Shown: positions 50,274-59,376, counted from the first letter of the stretch. The stretch: DNA of 64,000 nt from Streptomyces sp. CBMA152 (GCF_014596475.1 NZ_MECJ01000029.1:434001-498000); one strand, 5' to 3'. The notes: generated from the letters alone by a model not told the origin. Made by a program: numbers and translations.

Positions 50274-51005
50274 TCAATTGCCCCGGCCCGACAGCTCCTT
50301 CGCCGCTTCCGTCAGATCCTTCGCCGTGTCGATCGCCCGCCAGTACGCCCCGTGCGGCAGCGGATAGCCGGCCAGACGGCGTTCGCGGGCCAGGCGGGGG
50401 AACGTGGTGCGCTCATGGTCGCCCCGGTCCGGGAGCAACCCGGTGAAGGCCGCCGAGAACACGTACACACCCGCGTTGATCAGATACGGCGACGGCGGCG
50501 ACTCGATGAAGTCCGTGATGTGACCGAACGCGTCGGTCTCGACCGCGCCCCACGGGATCCGGGGACGGGCGAGGGCGAGCGTCGCGGTGGCGTCCCGCTC
50601 GCCGTGGAAGGCGGCCATCTCGCGCAGGGAGAAGCGCGTCCAGATGTCACCGTTGGTGGCGTACCACGGCCGGTCCGGGTGCGGCAGGCGCGCGGCCGCG
50701 TACTTGAGGCCGCCACCGCGCCCCAGCGGCTCCTCCTCGACCACGGTCGTGACGCGCAGCGGCAGCTCCGCCGAGGACAGCCACTCCTGGAGCACACCGG
50801 CGAGATGGCCGCAGGAGATCACGGCGTCCGTGACGCCCTCCGCGGCCAGCCAGGCAAGCTGATGGCCGATGATCGGGGTCCCCGTCCCGGGGATCTCGAC
50901 CATCGGCTTGGGGCGGTCGTCGGTGTACGGACGCAGTCGTGAGCCCTGGCCGCCCGCCAGGACCACGGCCTGCGTCGGGAAGGTCGAAGTCGTGCTCGCA
51001 GTCAT
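50274..51005 (-). CDS. sugar-phosphate nucleotidyltransferase-like protein
   Basis: This 243-residue protein has the nucleotidyltransferase signature LAGGQGSRLRPYTDDRPKPM, in part, with the GDIWTRF metal-binding region. It resembles glucose-1-phosphate or mannose-1-phosphate nucleotidyltransferases; the sugar is not determinable. The minus-strand frame stays open upstream to 51641, but the ATG at 51005 (MTASTTSTFP) is the family-sized start. Confidence 0.85.
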   Translation of the reverse strand: MTASTTSTFPTQAVVLAGGQGSRLRPYTDDRPKPMVEIPGTGTPIIGHQLAWLAAEGVTDAVISCGHLAGVLQEWLSSAELPLRVTTVVEEEPLGRGGGLKYAAARLPHPDRPWYATNGDIWTRFSLREMAAFHGERDATATLALARPRIPWGAVETDAFGHITDFIESPPSPYLINAGVYVFSAAFTGLLPDRGDHERTTFPRLARERRLAGYPLPHGAYWRAIDTAKDLTEAAKELSGRGN

Positions 51006-51055
51006 GCCGTGAACCCTATGCCGTGAACCGGGCGCGGTACGGCTGGGACGGCCGC

Positions 51056-51466
51056 TCAGGACTCCTGGGCCACGCCCGAGGCGAACGACGTGTCGCAGAC
51101 GGGCCGCGAGTACGACTGGGCCTTGGCGGGGCCGTACTGCTCCACGGCGGCCCGGCCGAGCGCCCGCGCGATCGACATGCAGTGCTTGGCGAGCGACGGG
51201 CGGCGCTCGACCTCGCGCTGGAGGTGGGTGAGGGCGGTGGCGGGGTCCTTCTCCTGGAGCTCCACGAGGAGCGCGTCGCGCAGGACGTCCTGCGGGGCAC
51301 GGGACTTCGCGCGTACGGAGACGTCCTCGGCGGAGGCGGTCAGCAGCTGCGAGTCGCTGGTCCCGGCCCAGTTGACCCGGGTGACCGCGAGCGTCCCGGA
51401 CAGGACCAGGACGACGGGCAGGACGAGAGCTAGGGTGCGGCCGATTCGGCGGGCTGTGTGCGTCAC
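51056..51466 (-). CDS. secreted protein of unknown function
   Basis: This 136-residue protein starts with a signal/anchor (RRIGRTLALVLPVVLVLSGTLAV, in part), then a helical domain (QDVLRDALLVELQEKDPATALTHLQREVER, in part) with two cysteines (HCMS, PVCDTS) that could form a disulfide. No function is known. It lies between msiK and the nucleotidyltransferase gene, both on the same strand; from memory SCO4239. Confidence 0.72.
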   Translation of the reverse strand: MTHTARRIGRTLALVLPVVLVLSGTLAVTRVNWAGTSDSQLLTASAEDVSVRAKSRAPQDVLRDALLVELQEKDPATALTHLQREVERRPSLAKHCMSIARALGRAAVEQYGPAKAQSYSRPVCDTSFASGVAQES

Positions 51467-51630
51467 GGAGGCGAGCGTAGCGGGGAGTAATGATTTGGCG
51501 ACATTTAGTCACCCGGTCGGGGGATGGTTCGAGGCGCCGTTTCGAATCCGGTGTTGACGAACAGAGTTCGAAATGGCCGTTGTGCCGGGGTATTTGTCGA
51601 CACGCTCCGGCCGGATCCCCGGAAGGTGCG

Positions 51631-51664
51631 GAGCCCCGCACCCAGGTAGGTGGGTGCGGGGCTC
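51631..51664 (-). terminator. terminator of msiK
   Basis: GAGCCCCGCACCC (51631-51643) and GGGTGCGGGGCTC (51652-51664) form a perfect 13-bp stem with an 8-nt loop, just after the msiK stop (minus strand). Confidence 0.85.
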
Positions 51665-51713
51665 GCTGACGTGCCGCCGTACGTCAGTCGTTGAGGCGCC
51701 GGAAGTCGACGGA

Positions 51714-52850
<1,137 letters not shown>

Positions 52851-52906
52851 GGGAGACCTGTCCCTTCACCGGCAGGAACGTGCCGGACGATCCGAGTAGA
52901 GGGAGA

Positions 52907-52932
52907 AGTGGTGTAGTCCACCTGGGTGGACT
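52907..52932. promoter_or_regulatory. dre-like (DasR) site and palindrome upstream of msiK
   Basis: AGTGGTGTAGTCCACC (52907-52922) agrees at 13 of 16 positions with the DasR consensus A(G/C)TGGTCTAGACCA(G/C)T. An overlapping perfect palindrome AGTCCAC-ctgg-GTGGACT spans 52915-52932. Its place about 60 bp upstream of msiK suggests sugar-responsive control. Confidence 0.5.
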
Positions 52933-53108
52933 GGGACGAGACGCTACCCGCAGATGTCCGGTCTGTCAGCAGTCAGGAGAACGGGAAGTTCGTCAGCCCG
53001 GCCGACCCCGACTCCGTGGAGCGCCGAATCGGGCTCTGTGTAGAGTGAGGGAGCCCTTCGTACGCGGGCCGTTCCGGTGGGAGTCTCCGGTGGGACGAAC
53101 GCGCGCGA

Positions 53109-53185
53109 TGCCGCCTTAGCTCAGTTGGCTAGAGCGCTTGACTTGTAATCTTGAGGTCGTCGGTTCGATTCCGACAGGCGGCTCC
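53109..53185 (+). tRNA. tRNA-Thr (anticodon TGT), CCA encoded
   Basis: The cloverleaf has acceptor arms GCCGCCT/AGGCGGC, D-stem GCTC/GAGC, T-stem GTCGG/CCGAC with TTCGATT loop, and encoded TCCA. The anticodon loop CTTGTAA gives anticodon TGT (Thr). The anticodon stem CTTGA/TCTTG has two adjacent T-T mismatches (28:42 and 29:41), unusual for a working tRNA. The 5' half would pair perfectly with TCAAG. Confidence 0.9.
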
Positions 53186-53305
53186 ATCGCACCACACCGC
53201 ACCACCCTGTCCCGGACCGATCATGGTCCGGGACAATTGTTTTTCCGGGGCCATGGTGCGGGTGTGCCGGGCGGGGCAGCAGGGGTCAGAGGGGGCCATA
53301 GGGGT

Positions 53306-55426
53306 ATGAGTCGTCGTTCCAGCGGGCTGATCGGGGTCTGGGCCGAGGCGCAGCGGCAGCAGCAGCGCCAGCAGGAGGCCCAGCGCCGGGCGTCGGTACA
53401 GCAGCAGCGGCAGCGCGAACGCGAGCAGCGGGCACAGGAGCGGGACGCCGCGCGCGCCACCCGCGAACAGCAGGCGGCCTACCGCCAGAGCCGGGAGGCG
53501 GACGCCAGGCTGCGCACCCAGGAACTGGACGCGCAGGTCGAGGAGCTGACCGGTCTCCTCGCGGCGGGCTGCGCCGCGCCGCCGTTCTCCACCGGCTCGC
53601 TGCGGCGCACCCAGCAGAGCGTCGAGCCGTTCGCGCCGGGCGCGCTCGCGCAGCCGATCCCGATGCCGGATCCGGCCCGCTACCAGCCGCAGGGCGGCGG
53701 CTGGACCGCCAACCGCCGCGCCCAGTCCCAGCAGGAGGCGCAGGCGAGATACCAGCGGGACTGGGACGCGGCGCAGTTGGCCGAGACCGAGCGGCGCCGG
53801 CAGCTGGCCGAGTACCGGGCCCAGTACGACGCCTGGGCGGCCACGCGGCAGTCCGAGCTCCATGGCCACAACCAGGGCGTCGAGGAGCTGGTGACCGGGC
53901 TGCGGGCGGCCGAGCCGGGCGCGGTGGTGGAGTACTTCTCGGCCGCCCTGTACGCGGCGGACGGCTGGCCGGAGGGCTTCCCGCGCCGGCTGTCGTGCTC
54001 GTACGACCGGGGCGCGAAGCAGCTGGTGCTGGACTGGGAGCTGCCCGGCTTCGACGTCGTTCCGGAGGCCAAGTCCGTACGCTATGTGGCCAGTTCGGAC
54101 GAGGAGCGGGAGTCCGCGCGCCCGGTGACCCAGCGGCGGGCGCTCTACCGGGACACGCTCGCCCAGAGCGTGCTGCTCGTGGTGCGGGACCTGTTCGCGG
54201 CCGACGAGTACGGCGTACTGGAGTCGGTGGCGTTCAACGGCTTCGTCGACGACGTCGATCCGGCGAACGGGCGGCGGGCCGAGATCTTCCTGGCCACGGT
54301 GATGGTGGACCGGGCCGCGTTCCAGGGCCTCCACCTGGAGCAGGTGAGCGCGGTGGACTGCCTGGTGGACGCGTTGCACGGGCAGCTCTCCGCCCGTCCC
54401 GACCAGCGCGCGGGCGTACGCCCGGTGCGGCGGCCCGGCGAGTTGGGCGCGGGCGTCCTCTCGCACGGCAGCGACGAGGACGAGCCCGATCTGTTCGTGA
54501 TGGACCCGATCGAATTCGAGGTCCTGGTCGCCGAGTTGTTCCGCGCGCGGGGCATGCGGGCGGTGACCACGCAGCGCTCGAACGACGGCGGCGTCGACGT
54601 CGAGGCGCTCGACGCGGACCCGATCAGCGGCGGCCGCATCATCGTCCAGGTCAAGCGCTACCGGAACACGGTCCCGCCGACGGCCGTACGCGACCTGTAC
54701 GGCACCGTCCAGGGCGCCGGGGCCAACAAGGGCGTCCTGGTGACGACTTCGGGCTTCGGCCCCGGCTCGTACGCCTTCGCCCAGGGCAAGCCGCTGACGC
54801 TGGTGTCGGGGGCGGAGCTGGTGGAGCTGCTGCACGAGTGCGGGTTGCGGGGGCGGCTGGGGGAGCGGGGCGAGCGGGCGACGCCGACGCCCACGTTGGT
54901 GGACACGCCGCTGGCTCCGCCTCCTTCGGAGTCTTCTGAGGAGGACTTCAACGTCCTGGGGATGACGTGGGCCGGGCCGGTGGCGCTGGATGTGTGCGTG
55001 CTGGTGTGCGCGGGGAACCGGGTGCTGGACGACGACCACTTCGTGTTCTTCAACAACCGCGAGGTGCCCGGGGGTTCGGTACGGATGGTGCCGGGCGCGG
55101 TCGAGGACCGCGCGGCGGTCCGGGTCGCCTTCGACGCCCTCCCGCCACGCGCGGACCGCCTCGTCCTGGTCGCCTCCGTCGACCCCGAGGTCAACCCGGA
55201 CGCGGACCTGTCCGGCTTCACCGACGCGGGCATCCTGCTGCGGGACGCGTCGGGCACGGAGCTGGACCGCCTCCCGGTCTCGGAGGGCCGCGCGGGCGAA
55301 ACGGCCCTGGTCCTCGGGTCGTTCCGCCGCCGCGCGGGCGACGACTGGGACTTCGTGTTGGGGGGACGGGGGTATGTGGGCGGTCTGGAGGCGCTGATCG
55401 GGGACTTCGGGATAGAGGTGGAGTAG
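53306..55426 (+). CDS. coiled-coil / Mrr-type nuclease / TerD fusion protein
   Basis: This 706-residue protein has three parts. Residues 1-200 are a Gln/Arg-rich coiled coil. About 395-505 is an Mrr-like restriction-endonuclease domain, with IEFE (E403), GVDV (D431) and IIVQVKRY (Q448/K450) as the PD-(D/E)xK core. About 545-706 is a TerD (tellurite/calcium-binding) domain (FNVLGMTWAGPVALDVCVLV, in part). Such fusions are candidates for DNA defence or stress sensing; the function is inferred. Start ATG 53306; upstream frame runs through the tRNA gene. Confidence 0.85.
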   Translation: MSRRSSGLIGVWAEAQRQQQRQQEAQRRASVQQQRQREREQRAQERDAARATREQQAAYRQSREADARLRTQELDAQVEELTGLLAAGCAAPPFSTGSLRRTQQSVEPFAPGALAQPIPMPDPARYQPQGGGWTANRRAQSQQEAQARYQRDWDAAQLAETERRRQLAEYRAQYDAWAATRQSELHGHNQGVEELVTGLRAAEPGAVVEYFSAALYAADGWPEGFPRRLSCSYDRGAKQLVLDWELPGFDVVPEAKSVRYVASSDEERESARPVTQRRALYRDTLAQSVLLVVRDLFAADEYGVLESVAFNGFVDDVDPANGRRAEIFLATVMVDRAAFQGLHLEQVSAVDCLVDALHGQLSARPDQRAGVRPVRRPGELGAGVLSHGSDEDEPDLFVMDPIEFEVLVAELFRARGMRAVTTQRSNDGGVDVEALDADPISGGRIIVQVKRYRNTVPPTAVRDLYGTVQGAGANKGVLVTTSGFGPGSYAFAQGKPLTLVSGAELVELLHECGLRGRLGERGERATPTPTLVDTPLAPPPSESSEEDFNVLGMTWAGPVALDVCVLVCAGNRVLDDDHFVFFNNREVPGGSVRMVPGAVEDRAAVRVAFDALPPRADRLVLVASVDPEVNPDADLSGFTDAGILLRDASGTELDRLPVSEGRAGETALVLGSFRRRAGDDWDFVLGGRGYVGGLEALIGDFGIEVE

Positions 55427-55472
55427 GGGGGGCGCGGGTTCAGGCGGGGGGCGGCGCGTCCGGGGACGGGGT

Positions 55473-55523
55473 GCCGCTGTGCCCACCCGTGCCGCCCCTA
55501 GCGGCACGCATGCCCACAGCGGC
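55473..55523. repeat. nested dyad between the TerD fusion and the GNAT remnant
   Basis: GCCGCTGTG/CACAGCGGC (55473-55481, 55515-55523) encloses GTGCCGC/GCGGCAC (55489-55495, 55501-55507). I recall similar GTGGGC-rich dyads as dispersed Streptomyces repeats; it may terminate the nuclease gene. Confidence 0.7.
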
Positions 55524-55561
55524 GGCGAAGGGGGCGGCGTGTAAGCCCACGGCGCTTGGGG

Positions 55562-55685
55562 CTACTTCGCCGCCCCAAGCTCCCCCAACGCCCCGTCCGC
55601 CAGCCGATAGACCGTCCACTCGTCCTGCGGTCGCGCCCCCAGGGACTCGTAGAAGGCGATCGACGGGGTGTTCCAGTTCAGGACC
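55562..55685 (-). pseudogene. displaced native 3' end of the GNAT acetyltransferase gene
   Basis: Minus-strand codons from the core (VLNWN) to the stop encode ...TPSIAFYESLGARPQDEW... ending GELGAAK. This is homologous to the last 36 residues of the intact GNAT gene at 63293-63769 (about 19 of 36 identical, with identical distance of 109 bp from core to gene end). It is the original chromosomal 3' end cut off by integration. An open frame continues into the element but has no start evidence. Confidence 0.8.
55671..55685. other. attachment-site core, left (attL)
   Basis: TTCCAGTTCAGGACC, identical to 63402-63416, lies about 80 bp upstream of the integrase start, the usual location for a serine-integrase att site. 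It encodes V-L-N-W-N on the minus strand within the GNAT gene. Exact crossover dinucleotide cannot be fixed by eye. Confidence 0.8.
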
Positions 55686-55763
55686 CAGCACCGGTCTTTC
55701 TGCGCCGCGTAACGGCCCTCACTGGATGTCTGCGACTTGTTCGCACACATCGGAGGGCCACCC

Positions 55764-57419
55764 GTGCCAAGCGCAGAAGCGCAAGTCATAGCTGTCATCT
55801 ACCTGCGGCTGTCTCACGACACTTTCGTGTCGGACTCCCTGGAGGGACAGGAAGAGGACTGCCGCCGCCGGGCGAAGGAACTGGGCGCAACAGAGATCAA
55901 GATTTTCAGGGAGGTCGTGTCAGCGTCCAAGGCGAAGGTCCGCCGTCCCGAGTTCGACGCGATGGCCGAGTACGTGAAGGAGCACCGCCCGGCGTTCCTC
56001 GTGGCCTGGAAGTGGGATCGCGTGAGCCGACAGGGCATCCGCCAACTCGCGGACGTGGTGGAGCTGGTCGAGGACACAGGCGTCCGGTTCGTCTCCCTCA
56101 AAGACAACTTGGACTCCGCCAACCCCGGTTGGGTCACCCTGGCGTCGTTTCTCGCGGAGCAGGCCAAGGAGGAGGCCAAGAACATCCAGATCCGGGTCTC
56201 CGCACGTCAGCTCCGGGATCGCGAGAAGGGCCGCTGGATCAAGGAGCGCCCGTTCGGGTTCGCGGTCAACAGTGACCGTCGCCTGGAGCCCCACCCCGTA
56301 GAGGCGAAGATCGTCCGAGGCATGGTGGAAGAGTTCCTGGCGGGTGGCACCCTGCGAGGCATCGCGGTGCGGTTGACCGCCGACAAGGTCCCGACTCTCC
56401 GGTACGCCAAACGTGCGGAACTCCTGGCGAAGCTGCGGGAGGCAGACCGGCACGAGGAGGCCCACCTCCTGGAGACGGAGTCTCCCATCCGCTCCAAGGA
56501 TTCCTGGGGCTTGACGACAGTCCGCCACATCCTCACGTCCCCGGTGCTGGCCGGGTACATGGTCCATGGCGGAAAGATCGCGGTGGACTCGGACGGCGAG
56601 CCCATCCAGGTGGGCCAGGGCATCGTCACGCTCGTGGAACACCGCCGGATTCTGGCGCGGCTCGACTCCCGCAAGGGCACGGTGAAGAAGCCGGGAAGGC
56701 GAACCGGCAAGGGCGGGTCCCCGGGCCGTCCGGTGACCTTCCTCCTGGCCGGGTTCATCCGCTGCGGAGACTGTGGCGGCCCGATGGTCGGCAACCGTCG
56801 CAAGCCGCCCCGCCGCTCCTACTACCGGTGCGGAGCGGGCAAGCACGGGCATCCGTGCTCACAGGGCAACGTCGGCGCCCAGCCCCTGGAGCGCCTGGTG
56901 GCGGACCGGGCCCTCTCCCGGCTGGCCAAGCTAGGCCCGGAGGACCCGCTCCTGGCGGCCGTAGCCAAGCGCTGGTTGGCGACGTACGCGCCCGAGTACG
57001 ACGCCGAACGCTCGGAGTTCGAGAACAAGGTCCAGTCTCTCCGGACCCGCTTGGAGTCTCTGGAGGTGGCCCGGTGGGAGCGGGGCGAGTTCGAGGACGC
57101 GGAGGGGGCGGCCCGCTACGAACGGCTCCGCGCCCGGATCTCAGAACAACTGGCGGCCGTTGAGAACGCCCTCTCCAAGCTGCCTGAGCCGGTCATCGAC
57201 CTGTCGATGTTGCTCGACCCGGAGGAGGCCATAGAGGTCCTGTCCGCCGGGCACGGCCGCACCTTGGAGACTCGGCGAGAGGTGTTGGGCTTGATCCTTC
57301 AGCGCGCGTACATCGTGTCCGACGGCATGAACATTCACCCGGTGTGGGTCGGCCAGGAGGACACGTACATCCCGGTCCGCGAGCGTGAACCCATCGGTGC
57401 AATGCCTGCCGCTGCGTAG
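55764..57419 (+). CDS. large serine recombinase (integrase)
   Basis: This 551-residue protein has the resolvase-type catalytic domain (about 8-150) with nucleophile Ser17 in YLRLSHD and the arginine motif WDRVSRQG, a recombinase domain (about 165-305), a zinc ribbon with CGDC (334, 337) ... C356 ... C365, and a coiled-coil motif region (about 400-465). It integrates and, with a directionality factor, excises the element. GTG 55764 follows GGAGGG; a TTG at 55737 is possible. No obvious directionality-factor gene is recognised. Confidence 0.93.
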   Translation: MPSAEAQVIAVIYLRLSHDTFVSDSLEGQEEDCRRRAKELGATEIKIFREVVSASKAKVRRPEFDAMAEYVKEHRPAFLVAWKWDRVSRQGIRQLADVVELVEDTGVRFVSLKDNLDSANPGWVTLASFLAEQAKEEAKNIQIRVSARQLRDREKGRWIKERPFGFAVNSDRRLEPHPVEAKIVRGMVEEFLAGGTLRGIAVRLTADKVPTLRYAKRAELLAKLREADRHEEAHLLETESPIRSKDSWGLTTVRHILTSPVLAGYMVHGGKIAVDSDGEPIQVGQGIVTLVEHRRILARLDSRKGTVKKPGRRTGKGGSPGRPVTFLLAGFIRCGDCGGPMVGNRRKPPRRSYYRCGAGKHGHPCSQGNVGAQPLERLVADRALSRLAKLGPEDPLLAAVAKRWLATYAPEYDAERSEFENKVQSLRTRLESLEVARWERGEFEDAEGAARYERLRARISEQLAAVENALSKLPEPVIDLSMLLDPEEAIEVLSAGHGRTLETRREVLGLILQRAYIVSDGMNIHPVWVGQEDTYIPVREREPIGAMPAAA

Positions 57420-57687
57420 GACACCACAAGGCGCCAGGGCTCGCTTTCCCTTCGGGGAGGGCGGGCCCCTTTCGTGTGCGCCTGACGACTTCCGTTTGGC
57501 CCGCAGAAGCTTCTACCGCTCCAGGCACTCGGGGCGGAGACGATCCCCCCAGCCGCGCAGGACGCGCGAGCGGGGTGCAGCGATGTAACGGACGTCAGTG
57601 CATCTCCCCGACGTTCCCGAACATCGCCAGATCACGGGCTCTGCGCCACAAAGGCGCAGGGTTTCTGCAACTCGAAGGAGATCCCGC
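57420..57687. other. non-coding interval after the integrase
   Basis: About 270 bp contain no convincing gene. GGGAGGGCGGGCCCC-type short hairpins occur near 57455-57475 and GCGCCACAAAGGCGC (around 57647-57661) forms a small dyad. GAAGGAG at 57672-57678 serves the next gene. Confidence 0.5.
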
Positions 57688-57975
57688 ATGATCGCACGCA
57701 TATTCTCCGCAGACGACATTCGCTGGTTTCAGGGGCAGACAGCCGCATCGGGGCCTGTCTATCCCGTGTCAGATTTTCTGCACACGTGCACGTCCTGGCT
57801 CCCGGACGGCCTGGTCCGGTCTGACGCATGGGGTATGTACCTTCAAATGTGTGGAGCAGGCCGACGGCCAGAGATGGGGCGTAACTCCTTCTATTCACAA
57901 GTGGAGCACGTGCGCCAATTCCGCGTCGTGACTGTTCGCGGCGTGCGCCGATACCGCACCCTCGCGCCGGAGTGA
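57688..57975 (+). CDS. stand-alone winged-helix protein resembling a phage primase C-terminus
   Basis: This 95-residue protein has the pattern VSDFLHTCTSW ... AWGMYLQMCGAGRRPEMGRNSFYSQVE, in part, and ends with VRGVRRYRTL. It looks like the winged-helix C-terminal region of D5-type primase/helicases, which binds DNA, but the catalytic parts are absent. The ATG at 57688 follows GAAGGAG. It is followed by the dyad at 58001-58070, which could be its DNA target. The function is inferred. Confidence 0.6.
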   Translation: MIARIFSADDIRWFQGQTAASGPVYPVSDFLHTCTSWLPDGLVRSDAWGMYLQMCGAGRRPEMGRNSFYSQVEHVRQFRVVTVRGVRRYRTLAPE

Positions 57976-58000
57976 GTCGATCACCTGTCACGTAATCGAT

Positions 58001-58070
58001 GAGTCGTTACCTCCTACTACTCCTTCCCTTAAAGCGCGATATAAGAAGGAGTAGCCAGCCGTAACGACTC
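58001..58070. promoter_or_regulatory. nested dyad (possible origin or packaging/regulatory site)
   Basis: Perfect outer arms GAGTCGTTAC (58001-58010) and GTAACGACTC (58061-58070) enclose perfect inner arms TACTCCTTC (58018-58026) and GAAGGAGTA (58045-58053), around an AT-rich centre (CCTTAAAGCGCGATATAA). Its place between a winged-helix gene and the Cys-rich gene suggests an origin, operator or termination site; no function is shown. Confidence 0.75.
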
Positions 58071-58101
58071 CTCCGTTTAGAGACATCGGGAGGTAGACAT
58101 A

Positions 58102-58494
58102 GTGCGTGGCCTGTGCGAGATATGCGGATACCGCATCCAGGGGCGCAGGAGGGCGGCACTGTACTGCGGCGACGCCTGCAAGCAACGAGCTTACCGAGAA
58201 CGGAAGCTTCGACGCCGTGCCCGATGCGTCACTTGCGCGTTGTGTCGCGACGAGTTCGTGACCTATGACCTCCGGCTCAAGCGGTGCCCCAGGGAAGATG
58301 CCTCAGAGGAATGCGAGGAACTTCGGGAGGCCATCGAGATGAAGCGGGACTGGCCTCAGAACAAGCCCGGCGCTGCATGCGCCCACTGCGGCGAGCCTGT
58401 TGGTGGACCAGCGCGCGGACGCCCCCGAAAATTCTGTTCGCCAGCGCATAGAAAAGCAGCGGAGAGAGCCCGGAAGTCGTCGCATGGCCAATAG
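58102..58494 (+). CDS. Cys-rich zinc-ribbon protein
   Basis: This 130-residue basic protein has three clusters of cysteines: CEICG...YCGDACKQRAYRER, CVTCALC...LKRC, and CAHCGEPVGG...FCSPAHRKAAERAR. They look like small zinc knuckles (the outer two resemble phage HNH-neighbour or FYVE-like DNA-binding knuckles). It may bind nucleic acid. GTG 58102 follows GGGAGG. Confidence 0.72.
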   Translation: MRGLCEICGYRIQGRRRAALYCGDACKQRAYRERKLRRRARCVTCALCRDEFVTYDLRLKRCPREDASEECEELREAIEMKRDWPQNKPGAACAHCGEPVGGPARGRPRKFCSPAHRKAAERARKSSHGQ

Positions 58495-58684
58495 ATACTA
58501 GAGCCCGTTGTAACGGCACTCAGTTCATTCAAACGAGGGCATCTCCCTGCTGGCTCTCATCCCGGCAGCATCCGGGAGCGCCTCCCCTGGCGTGTACCAA
58601 CTGGCCCTCCAACCTCGCGTCCCGTTTCCCCGGGTCGTGGGGTTTCTTCATGCCCAAATACAGATGCCCACACGGGGGTTCTCG
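58495..58684. other. non-coding interval in the element
   Basis: About 190 bp with small hairpins (GGCAGCATCCGGG-like near 58566-58575; CCCCGGGTCGTGGGG near 58629-58643) and no convincing gene. It precedes the head-gene group and may hold its promoter. Confidence 0.45.
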
Positions 58685-58936
58685 ATGGTGACCGAACGAA
58701 TCAACCTTCTGCGGCGCCTGATCGCCGCCCTATCCGATGCCCTCCATTTGGCGAACGGCCACGGTGAGCGGGAGTGGGCCGCCGAGTTCTCCGCCCTGCG
58801 GGACTCCACGGCGCGGGAGCTGAATACGACCGTGGAGCGAGCGTTTACGAACGGCGTGCTCTCCGAGGCGGAGGTCCGGAACGCCCTGCGTCCGATCTAC
58901 AGCGCTCAGCACGAGGCGGTGAGCACCCGTGTCTGA
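58685..58936 (+). CDS. small helical protein of the head-gene group
   Basis: This 83-residue protein (INLLRRLIAALSDALHLANG ..., in part) is predicted all-helical with a His/Glu-rich middle. I recognise no domain. It overlaps the scaffold-like gene by 8 bp, so it belongs to the same operon and may be a head or accessory factor. The start could instead be the ATG at 58664. Confidence 0.6.
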   Translation: MVTERINLLRRLIAALSDALHLANGHGEREWAAEFSALRDSTARELNTTVERAFTNGVLSEAEVRNALRPIYSAQHEAVSTRV

Positions 58937-59351
58937 ACCGGACGGCTTCCCGCCCGCTCCGGCCGATGACCGGCCCGTGACGCCGGATCCGGATGACGCG
59001 GCGGAGACAGAGGCGGACCGCCTCCGTGCGGAGGTGGCGGAGCTGCGCCGTGAGCGCGACGCCCGGGAGCTTCGGGACACCCTGGACGGCCTTGTACGCC
59101 GCTTCCCACATCTCACTCCCGGGATTGCCCAGGCCCTGGGCGACAGCGTGCCTGTGAAGCGTCTGGACGCCGTGGCGGGCGCGATCAACCGGGCGATGTC
59201 TGACGCCCTCACCCCGCGCGGGCCGGGGAGCGGCGGGCTCGACCCCACGGGCGGGGGCGGCCGGTCGATGACCTGGGACCAGGTCTTCACTCAGGCCCGC
59301 CAGAACCGCGCCCACGGCCAGGGCGCCACCGTCGTCGGCAATCTTCGCTGA
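58929..59351 (+). CDS. scaffold-like protein
   Basis: This 140-residue protein has an acidic, Pro-rich N-terminus, a coiled coil (EADRLRAEVAELRRERDAREL, in part) and a disordered Gly/Asp-rich tail ending MTWDQVFTQARQNRAHG. Size, composition and position directly before a capsid gene fit a phage scaffolding protein. GTG 58929 overlaps the previous gene; it is 25 bp before the capsid gene. Confidence 0.65.
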   Translation: MSEPDGFPPAPADDRPVTPDPDDAAETEADRLRAEVAELRRERDARELRDTLDGLVRRFPHLTPGIAQALGDSVPVKRLDAVAGAINRAMSDALTPRGPGSGGLDPTGGGGRSMTWDQVFTQARQNRAHGQGATVVGNLR

Positions 59352-59376
59352 CCCCCACGACTAGGAGCAGAGCAGC

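Noticed and set aside
50274..51641. A 455-residue frame as a fusion protein ahead of the nucleotidyltransferase
   Set aside because: The N-terminal half is Arg/Pro-rich shadow of the secreted-protein gene (51056-51466) and non-coding DNA; the ATG at 51005 gives the family length.
53129..55507. Long minus-strand open frame (792 codons) opposite the nuclease-TerD gene
   Set aside because: Its composition is the Arg/Pro/Leu pattern of a GC-rich antisense shadow with no domain, while the plus strand has recognisable domains.
53109..55671. tRNA-Thr gene as the integration site of the mobile element
   Set aside because: The element carries a serine integrase, no tRNA 3' repeat is seen downstream, and a clear direct repeat lies in the GNAT gene 2.5 kb away.
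55562..55798. Open frame of 78 codons read as an intact small GNAT-like gene
   Set aside because: The N-terminal part lies in element DNA and overlaps the integrase start on the other strand, with no acetyl-CoA motif; only the C-terminal 36-40 codons are homologous, so it is a remnant.
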